From contig WPIO01000119.1 in assembly GCA_009760855.2 (NCBI GenBank), positions 612,001 to 676,000 of the forward strand: a stretch of DNA of 64,000 nucleotides, in the 5' to 3' direction. How positions within the stretch are numbered: position 1 is the first letter of the stretch; each line of letters starts with the position of its first letter. The notes below the pieces were generated by a model, which did not search any database, was not told where the DNA came from, and worked only from the letters and a program-made list of their open reading frames with translations. Shown here in pieces: positions 56,340 through 64,000 of this stretch. Position numbers and translations under genes: made by a program. This DNA comes from Cristatella mucedo. Lineage: Eukaryota > Bryozoa > Phylactolaemata > Cristatellidae.

Positions 56340-56875
56340 CGTTTCATATCCCCGATCAGGTAGTCAATGAGAACCCAAATGCATTTGCGCTTACGGAATC
56401 TTGGATGACGCCTTGCTCCAGTAGCCGTATATCTGAGACCACACCACCCGGGTTCTCATTATATCAGTCCATGCATTCTGAGAAGTTTGGCGGCGGGTTG
56501 CAATTGTATTTCGTCAGACGTTTGGCTATAAGATGTGCAGTTTCGCAGGGGCCACCGTTTGACTCAGTTGCTATCAGGTCCTCATCGAAGACACTCTAAA
56601 CTTGTTTATAGAGGAGGTTTCTGAATATCTCGCTAAACTTTTTGTGCTTGGCACTTCATTACTGATTGCTGGAGACTTCAATTTTCACGTTGACAACCCG
56701 ATCAACAGCCAGATACGCTTAATTCTCGACTGTCTGGAGAGATTTCGTTTAGACCGACATGTTAATCGTACAATACACATCGATGGCCACATTGAAGATC
56801 TCGCGATCACTGATGATGTCATTTCCACTGACCTTGTAATGAAATGTGTCTCCGTCTCTAAATCCACAAAGTCGT
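56340..56875 (+). pseudogene. APE-type endonuclease domain remnant of a LINE
   Basis: This is the nicking enzyme that CR1/L2/jockey-group LINEs use to start target-primed insertion. It is read in two frames. The first (56372-56599) has NPNAFALTESWM (the family's LTETWL motif) followed by PPGFSLYQ and a FGGGLQLYF block corresponding to RGGGVAI. The second (56602-56874) has EVSEYLAKLF, LLIAGDFNFHVDNP (the GDFN motif) and ILDCLERFRLDRHV, ending HIDGHIEDLAITDD, which corresponds to the H-x-x-G-H-x-x-D-L motif with the Leu kept. The YRPP block expected between the frames is deleted. It belongs to LINE-A, LINE-B or a third family; no copy here joins EN to RT, so this cannot be settled. Confidence 0.85.
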
Positions 56876-57170
56876 AAAGACCATGTGGTTGCTACTTAGG
56901 AGAGTTTTGTATGGCACACTCACAGCCTAAGCGGCTTTCGGTACGCATTCGGTAGCCAACTGACTTTGTCTCACGCAGGAAAGAGAAATTGGAAACCATA
57001 GCAGAGTCAGGAGAGCAGTTGAGGTAGTAAGTAGCATGGAAGTAGCAGCTTAGGACCGCTGAAAAGGATGAGCCATAGTCGGTTGTAGGAGAGTATTCGT
57101 CGTTGCATATGAAGTCTGGAAGCGACTTCCACATTAGAGGACCTGCAAAGCCAAAGCTTCTATCGCACCT
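56848..57170 (-). mobile_element. LINE-B 3' end, opposite strand, abutting the EN remnant
   Basis: The minus strand has the GPLMWKSLPDFICNDEYSPTT-like segment from about 57145 and the TDYGSSFSAVLSCYFHATYY block, then the C-terminus, the 3' UTR and GACGGAGACACATTTCAT at 56848. The frame is open for 80 codons (57134 down to 56892). Confidence 0.9.
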
Positions 57171-57279
57171 TATGCTAAGCAGGTCCAGTTTTGTCTATAA
57201 CATCCGAGGACAACTCGTAAATAGTAACAGCAGAGATAGCAGCGGAAAAACCCGAAGTTATCTCGGAGAAATCAAATAA

Positions 57280-57545
57280 TAGGACAGCATTTAGTGGGTC
57301 CCTGTGATTCGTCATTGATGTGCTTACGCGTGCTGACACTGTGCATGCTGCCACTAACCACATTTGCATGCTGACCCTGTGCATGTAACCCCCTAACCAT
57401 ATTATTCATTTTGTTTGTTTTTCAAGCATAATTTTACTTACTATTCTATTGCATATCACTTTGCAGCAAATTTAAAGCACCTAGAAAGAGATTAAGTTCT
57501 CTGAGGGCGCTTTATCAAGTGCAATATTATTATTATTATTATTAG
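57280..57545 (+). mobile_element. LINE-A 3' end, 5'-truncated
   Basis: It starts AGGACAGCATTTAGTGGGTC in the LINE-A 3' UTR and passes CTGACACTGTGCATGCTGCC, a CACCTAGAAAGAGATTAAG hairpin and GAGGGCGCTTTATCAAGTGC to an (ATT)n tail at 57545. Close to the 26.3 kb and 29.3 kb copies. Confidence 0.93.
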
Positions 57546-57924
57546 AATTTCTCAAGGTCGCTCTCTAGCGAAGGGACCTTGTGGTGTGCCTGCTGACCCA
57601 CTCGGATTATTGTTCGGTCTCAATTACTGTCCCGGCTCCCTTATAAGTACAGGGTAATGTCGACCTTATTCACGACGTAACTTAATGCGTTCACATAATC
57701 TGTTTTTAATGCAGGTCTTCTTGATCTGCACCCAAATGAAACCGAGAGCCTCGATACCCTCACTGATGCAGTAAAAATGACACTTAGGAGTGGTCTTGAC
57801 TAGCATTCTCCCATTCATCCTATCCTTGCACAAGGTCACAGAGACTCCTTTCAATTTAGGAAAAAATTTTAAAAGACTCACTACGTTGAGCGCGGGATTG
57901 AACGAAGCTTAAAGAAACCGCCGT
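57546..57924. other. Anonymous DNA
   Basis: Nothing recognised; a 71-codon minus-strand frame has no domain. Confidence 0.45.
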
Positions 57925-59560
57925 CTTATGCGGATTTCGAGGTTTTGATGCTTCTTTAGAAAAAAGGGGTTGTCCCAAGTCCTTCAAACCAGTAATCGTT
58001 AGACCCATACTTAAAAAGCCCGGATTAGATACCGAGGCCCTTGCAAACTATCACCCTGCTTCCCTTTTTCCTTTTTTTTTACAAAGAATTTGAATTTTGT
58101 TTCGCTAAGCGGCTTGTTCTTTATATTGAAAAAAAAAATTTCAGAAACATTTCAATCTGGGTTCAACAGGCAGCACTCCACAGAAACTGCTCTCCTCCGT
58201 GTTAACAATGACATTCTATGCGGCAAAGATGATGAGGTTTCACTGACCTAACTCTGCAAGATGTATCGGCTGCTTTTGACACCGTGTTGCACAAATTTAA
58301 TTATTGCGAACAACGATCGGTCTAGCAGGCGAGGCACTGGCGTGGTTAAAATCGTTCTTATCTGATCGCATTCAACCCGTGTCATGTGTGGGTCAGGTCT
58401 CACACACGAGACGGGTCACCTGTGGAGTCCCTCAAAGATTCTTCCTCGGTACCTCCCTGTTCTCAATTTATACTCAACCACAGGGAAGATTGATTAAAGC
58501 CCATGGAATAAGAAATCACATTTATACGTACGATACACTCAAAAGTATTTGTCATTCAAACCGTTAGAATGTGCTGCAGCAACTGATAAACAGAAAGCTT
58601 CCCTTGCTGAAATTTGATCCTGCAAGTCGGAAAGCTTCTTCAAACTTAACTACGATACAACCAAAAAACTGCTCCCATTGAAAAATTAGCGTGTGGCTAG
58701 ATTCAAAGACTTTACTCATCTAATAGGTGAAGCTATTGTCCGACCGTCACCATGCGCTCGAAATTTAGGTATCGTTTTTGACAACTGCCTAAATTTTAAA
58801 GGTTGTATTCAGATGGCTGCTTCTACAGCCATCTATCATGTCCGATCCCTCTCTGAAGATCAGGAGCTATCTTCAACAGTGGCTTCCAAAAATTCAACTA
58901 GCTGCTTAGATCGGCCTCGGCATGTTTATTGTAATTCTTTTTTGGCTTGGCTACCAAGCAAAGCAACTAGGCCACTGCAGCTGGCTATGAACATGGCTGC
59001 AAGGCTAGTTTTCTCACCCCAGAGGTCCAAGTATGTGTCGCCTTTGCTAAAAGAGCTAGGACGGCTGAAGGTTGATCAGCGGATACTGAGCAAAGTTCTT
59101 ACGCTAAGCCACAAGGCCCGCCACTGCTGGGCTCTTCCCTACTTTGATGACCTGCTCCACCAGTTTCAGTTTTCTCGCACCCTCAGGTCTTATATGGACG
59201 ATCAATTAGCCGTTCCATTCCTCCGCTGAAAAAACATTGGCGACAGAAGTTTTGGCTCTGCAAGTCTGTGAGTGTGGAACTCGCTTCCACAATTTTTACC
59301 CATCGAGTACTGTCCAGTTGCCGACTACGGCTCATCCTATCCAACAGTCCTGCCATGCTAACCACTACCTCAACCGCTCTCCTGACTCAGCTATGCTTCC
59401 TACTTTCTATTTGTTGCGTGATATGAAGTCTGTTGGCTACCGAATGCATACCGAAAGCCGCACAGGTTGTGAGTGGGCCGTACAAAAATACCTAGACACT
59501 CACCCACATAGCCTTTATGACTTCGTGAAGTTACAGACGGAGACATACCATTGTTATTAC
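57925..59560 (+). mobile_element. LINE-B, decayed copy (RT to 3' end)
   Basis: The order matches 51900-53525. AIVRPILKKPG-equivalent sequence at 57985-58030, the HSTETALL segment at 58170-58195, the GVPQ box (now GVPQRFFLG) at about 58420 and a disrupted YADD region (IYTYDTLK) at about 58530. A 178-codon frame at 58693-59229 covers VRPSPCARNLGIVFDNCLNF, MAARLVFSPQRSKYVSPLLK and LRSYMDDQLAVPFLR. Then come the C-terminus, the 3' UTR and a GACGGAGACATACC end. Many stops and frameshifts make it older than the 51562 copy. Confidence 0.92.
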
Positions 59561-60599
59561 ATCATCATCATCATAAAATCTCTTGTCAAATGTCAATTTT
59601 ATCTAAGCAGTACACGCCAAGGTATGGATTGTACAAGGTAAAAACTAACATTAGCTATGAAGCTGCATGCAAGTAAAAGAAATCTAGCTCAAAAATCTTT
59701 TTTACATATGAACCTCGGTACACCAAGTTTCGGCTACATGGATACAAGTCACATAAAATGAAGATAATGGTAAACACATTATTTTTACGTGTTTTTATTC
59801 ACATTTACACCCGAGTTAGAAGCAGTTAGCAATATTATGTTTTCTGTAACATGAAAAGTCAGGTCTTATGTTTAATAAATATTTATTATTTAAAAAGTAC
59901 TCTGCAAAAATATTTTATTATCGGACCTCTGTCGTGAGCATTTTCTTGAAATTCCCCTTTAATGTGGGGCCCACTGTCCTTAGCAGTATTAAACGTTATG
60001 AATGCAGTATTTCATGTTCGCAGTTGTCCTGGTAGTATTCAATGTGTGGAGTAGCTATGCTAAAATTAAGAGTAATATGCATCTTAAGGTCAGCTTCTCG
60101 AATGAGCAACAAGCTCAGATTACCGTAAATTGTCTTACAAGCTTTGGAGGTCCAGTTAGGAATCATCGTAAACTAGAATAAGTTCACAGTCAGAATCTTT
60201 GTGAAATAGGCAATATTTCCGGCTAATTTTCGGCAGGATAGGATACCCGATGTCATGAAGGCATAGCAGCTAGCAAGCGAGCTACGTTATCCAACGGTGG
60301 GGGGAGGGTGCTGCCTCGTCTACACCGTCATCTATACACGACAACCTGACTGTGATGGTACCTATTCGTCTTCAGAATTCGCAGGGATACCCTGTCAATG
60401 GAATGCTGTCTCCATAAGCCTCTGCATTGGGCTCAAGGCCATTGAATTTTTTATTAATTCTTTTCAAGAAAAACTATGTGTTCAAATTACGTGAAAGCAT
60501 GCCTAGATTGGTGCCAAGCTGCAGATTCTCTGATAGGTTATCTAAACTTTCGTGAGCGACAAATTGCCCTGGGCACCCAGTTTAGCTCACTTGACACTT
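59561..60599. other. Anonymous AT-rich DNA
   Basis: Nothing recognised. A 65-codon frame at 60297-60494 has no domain. Confidence 0.5.
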
Positions 60600-62545
60600 G
60601 TTTGACCGTTAATAATGATGCACTTCATAAATCTCCCTTAGAGAACTCAATCTCTTTCTAGGCGATTTACATTTGCTTTAAAGGAAAAAGCGATCGAATC
60701 TTGGGTAAACCCATGCTTGATAAACAGCATTATTAACATGGTTAGGGGTGACGTATACAGGGTCAGCATGCAATCGTGGCTAGTGGCAGCATGCACAGTG
60801 TCATCACGCATAATCGCATGAAGGACGAATCACAGGGACCCACTAAATGCTGTCATAAATAGGTGTGTTTTTTAATTTTTTTTAAATGTGGTCAAGTCAG
60901 GGGATTTTCTGACGCAAGTCGGGAGTGAGTTACAGACTTTGGGAGCATACGAACTAAATCCACGGTATCCAAAGGATTTGATATTCTTACGAGGTATTGG
61001 TAAAATGCTGAATTCCGAAAAGGGGGGTACGAAGCTTGGCTTGGTCGGGGAGTAGATCTAAGAGACAAACTGGAGCGACAGAATGAGTTACCTAAAAGTG
61101 ATCAACAAAAACTTGAAGTCGATCCTTTGCTTGACTGGGAGCCACTGCAGGTCGATGAGAGGTGGTGTAATGTGGTAACTACGACGCTCACGACAAACAA
61201 GCCTAGTTGTAGAGTTGTGCACCAGCTGTGAGCCCCTGATATCCCATGCCGGTAGGCAAGCAAGCAGTGAGTTACACAATTCAAGAAGGGATTTCAGAGA
61301 TGCGAAGACTAACTTAATCTTGGTAGCCTTATCCAAACAAGCCTGAATTTAGTATTGTTACGTATCTATAAGTATGAAGAATTGATTGTGGAACTGATGT
61401 AGTCGTCTAACAATACGTCACTCTGGAACTGGACAACTTTATTTCGAGCTATTTCAACAGGAGATATGCTGGAAGAGCCAATTTTGAGCGTCAGCATTTC
61501 AAAGTTTTGAATCATATTGGGTTCACTCATATCAAATAGGTTAGTTTAAATTCGTTTATTTTAATAAAACTGGCTGCCAATCATGGGTGGATGTCATCAA
61601 TATATGCAGCACGTGAGTTGAGAGAATTAGAGGTGTGCGTAGGCTGAGAGGGAAGAAAGCAAAGGTACAAATAAGAGTAGTCTGCATAGAATTGAAAGCC
61701 CAGAATATGCTTGGCAATCACATCAGCAAGTGGGAGAGTATAAACCGTGAAAAGAACCGGACCTACCACTGAGCACTAAGGTGTCCCATCTTTCAGAGGT
61801 ACCTCGGACGGTCTTCTTCGTACATTCAAGTCAATACTCTGGAGTCTCCACTGAGATAGGACCTGAACTATTGCAGAGCAGTGCCAGTGATGCCCAGGCG
61901 AGATGAGGAGCACTTTAGACTAGTAGAACTTGGTGGTGGATAATATCAAAAGCGGCCGAAAGATCGAGCAAATCGGGCATAAATACCCTACCTTCAATCT
62001 GCATTCCTAAGTAGGTCTTTTACACCCTAAGCAATCCTGATTATGTTGATTGATTAGCTCTCAGCAAGACCGGAACTTACTACCAAGGTTTTAAGTTTTA
62101 ATACATGACTTCAGCTGGTCCACCTTGACTCATTCCAGTGTCCTTAACAGGAATGGTAGAAGGGAGACTGGGTGGTAGTTCCTCGATTTCTCTTGGTCTA
62201 GTTTCACTTTCTTGAGGAATGGCATGACTACAGGTTTTGTGAAAGGTGTTGGGACATGACCTGAGGCTAATGACATGTTATTGATGTTAGTTATTCATGG
62301 CAGCAGCAGATCAATGCAACGTAGGAGCCGGACAGTGGGAATAGAGTCCAAAGGACTTTTTCTCTTTTTTTGATTGGATATGAGCTTCAGGACGAGATCT
62401 CTAGTGGCCTGGGTGATGCTGCAATCGCAGGAATGGACTTCCTGATATTGTCTATCTTCTGGACAAAGAATTGAGAAAAGTGATCGGCTAGATCATTACG
62501 CACATCATCACGTAAGGAGCTAATATGTTAGCTGTTGAGGATATG
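60600..62545 (-). mobile_element. LINE-A, longest copy in the window (about 1.95 kb)
   Basis: Minus strand, from 62545 down: the pre-RT linker (DDVRNDLADHFSQFFVQKID), ASGHVPTPFTKPVV and FLKKVKLDQEK, NYHPVSLLPFLLRTLE, a decayed FQSGFRANHS block and the AAFDIIH-like block. Then come VLFTVYTLPLADVIAKHILG and FQFYADYSYLYLCFLPSQP (61769-61581), where YADD has become YADY. The linker, C-terminal domain (61336-61088), 3' UTR, stem-loop and a short ATT tail at 60600-60660 follow. Frameshifts and stops are frequent. It lacks the endonuclease and N-terminal parts, like all LINE-A copies here. Confidence 0.93.
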
Positions 62546-62570
62546 ATTAATGATTGACATAGGCATTTTC

Positions 62571-62640
62571 GGATTAGGGTTTAGTTTGTAGGGTTTAGTT
62601 TTTAGGGTTTTGGGATTACGATTTAAGGTTTAGGGTTTTT
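62571..62640 (+). repeat. Degenerate TTTAGGG/TTAGGG-like words
   Basis: Five G-triplet words occur in about 65 bp: ATTAGGG, TGTAGGG, TTTTAGGG, TTTTGGG and TTTAGGG, separated by TTTAG or TTTAAGG. This resembles a decayed interstitial telomere-type repeat. Confidence 0.55.
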
Positions 62641-62690
62641 GCTATATAAACAGGCTAATGCTACTACTAATGCTTGAACGTAGATTAATA

Positions 62691-62758
62691 GACTAGAGAG
62701 TTGCTGTGCCAGTACTCAATCATAAACTAGAAAGTTGCTGTGCCAGTATTTAGTATAC
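62691..62758 (+). repeat. 34-bp tandem duplication
   Basis: ACTAGAGAGTTGCTGTGCCA at 62692 is repeated as ACTAGAAAGTTGCTGTGCCA at 62726, each followed by GTA and a short AT-rich stretch. Confidence 0.85.
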
Positions 62759-63897
62759 CCTGGCGCTCCCACTTCATGTAATTGGTTCGTGATGTCATAA
62801 TTTGCACGAGTAATATTAGCCGGAGCCCGGGATGTAAGGTGCCAGCTTTTCACTAGCCAAGGCAAAGATTACGCTATATGGTTAATAAAATCCGCCAGCT
62901 TGATGGCCCTGTTGGAACATGGAGACTTGAATGGAGCTTGCTATTTGGAACTCATGCTTTCGGCATGCTAATGAGGGTATGTGAAAGGCGGTAGCTACAG
63001 CTATGTGAAATAGAAGCTGAGGTGTCAACAATCGCACTACATACTTTTAACATGATTAGGCAAGAATGAGTTGAACCAGCACCTTACTTGCCAGACCAAA
63101 TGTTTTTCCTAATCTATCGTGTAAAATGTCAATAGATCTAGCAGAGCCAGGGCCAGGGCAGTCCTTACTTTAACGACGATTTATATGTCGCAGGTTACGA
63201 AGTGGCTCTCATTTTCAGTTGATTTGTGTGGTATGAATCTCGAGTGAAATTTATCAGACAATTCATCAATTTCAGTAGGTGCTTCAAGCTTTTCAGTAGC
63301 AATCTTTTGAAAAACTTTGAAAAAAGTGATTAATAGACACTAAGCAGGAGTTTGCTAAAAACTAGTTATCCAGCCCAGGCTTCCTTCAGTATTGGTTGAA
63401 CAATAGCCGATTTGAAAGATTTTCGAACAACTCATGATTAAAGAAGTGTTACAATCTGGTTTGCCAGGATTAAGTTTGTCTGCCAGTGAAGCTCACAACG
63501 AGAATGGTTGAGGAGACAAGCTCTTCGTTTAGACTTTGTTAGGGTAGCCACTTGGTATGTAGAAACATTGTAGAATCCGTGAAGGCAACAGTTATGCAGA
63601 AATCTCTCAAATTTCTTCAAGCTAAGAATATTTGGACCTCGTTATGCTTTAGTCAGAGAAAGCTTTATAGCGGTACGAAGATGCACGATTTCTTTAACAA
63701 GGGCTGACATTCCGTTAGCCTAAAACCAAGTTTCCTATCAGTGAGACCTATCAGAGTTTGTATTATATCGTCCCGGTGCCTTTATGCTTGAGCTCTACCA
63801 ACTAATATATTCCACTATTCGGCATAATCATAATAATTTACCAACCATTCTGCTAGTGGTGATAAGTGTGCAGAATAAGTCTGACATTCAACATTTA
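62759..63897. other. Anonymous AT-rich DNA
   Basis: Nothing recognised; short frames only. Confidence 0.5.
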
Positions 63898-64000
63898 AAA
63901 TAAAATAAAACTAACTGATTCAACAGCCTGATTTGCATGGCGACAGAAGAGCCTTTACGGCTATCATCACCGCTTGCAGTGTTAATAAAGAATTGCCCAC
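63898..64000 (-). mobile_element. SINE-2, cut by the window edge
   Basis: On the plus strand it reads AAAATAAAACTAACTGATTC, CAGCCTGATTTGCATGGCGA, then CAGAAGAGCCTTTACGGCTA and TCACCGCTTGCAGTG. This is the SINE-2 3' half on the minus strand; the tRNA-like head lies beyond 64000. Confidence 0.88.

Overview
This is AT-rich nuclear DNA from a eukaryote, most likely an invertebrate animal. The evidence is a high density of decayed non-LTR retrotransposons, tRNA-derived SINEs, short microsatellites (CA, AT, ATT) and diverged tandem repeats. There are no compact operon-like genes, no tRNA or rRNA genes and no long intact ORFs. The species cannot be named from the sequence. I find no convincing host gene; everything recognisable as coding is transposon-derived.

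Two LINE families dominate. LINE-A (CR1/L2/Rex1-like) has an RT with GVPQGS and YADD motifs and a C-terminal domain. Its 3' end is a strong stem-loop (arms AAAGCGCC and GGCGCTTT) followed by an (ATT)n tail. It is present in about 25 pieces on both strands; the longest are 60600-62545 (-), 27976-29545 (+), 42145-43410 (-) and 47770-49490 (+). LINE-B has a related RT and C-terminal domain but a different 3' end with an ACATT-type tail. Its best copy is 51562-53525 (+); partial copies are at 12207, 33868, 55540, 56848 and 57925. A separate endonuclease (EN) domain remnant lies at 56340-56870.

Two tRNA-derived SINE families are present. SINE-1 (6881, 22703, and an inverted pair at 32729-32980) carries the same 3' stem-loop as LINE-A, so it is probably mobilised by LINE-A. 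SINE-2 (8995, 11415, 19062, 21065, 38590, 43411, 48744, 63898) has another 3' end, and at least two copies are nested inside LINE-A copies.

Region by region: 1-2640 is a GC-richer block with a LINE-A fragment at the left edge, a candidate gypsy-type LTR and an interrupted ORF. 2.6-24 kb is mostly anonymous AT-rich DNA with scattered SINEs and LINE tails. 24.8-25.8 kb is a decayed tandem array of about 170-bp units, which recurs at 54.5-56.2 kb. 25.8-37.7 kb is a LINE cluster with a gypsy pol scrap (34640) and a possible repeat-protein scrap (35380). 37.7-42.1 kb is mostly anonymous. 42-53.5 kb is the second LINE cluster, with nested insertions and two long CA microsatellites. 56-64 kb holds the EN remnant, a decayed LINE-B, the longest LINE-A and degenerate telomere-like words at 62571-62640.

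No functional operon or pathway can be assembled. The biology visible here is retrotransposon accumulation: LINE machinery, SINEs that share its 3' signal, nesting, 5' truncation, internal deletion and decay.
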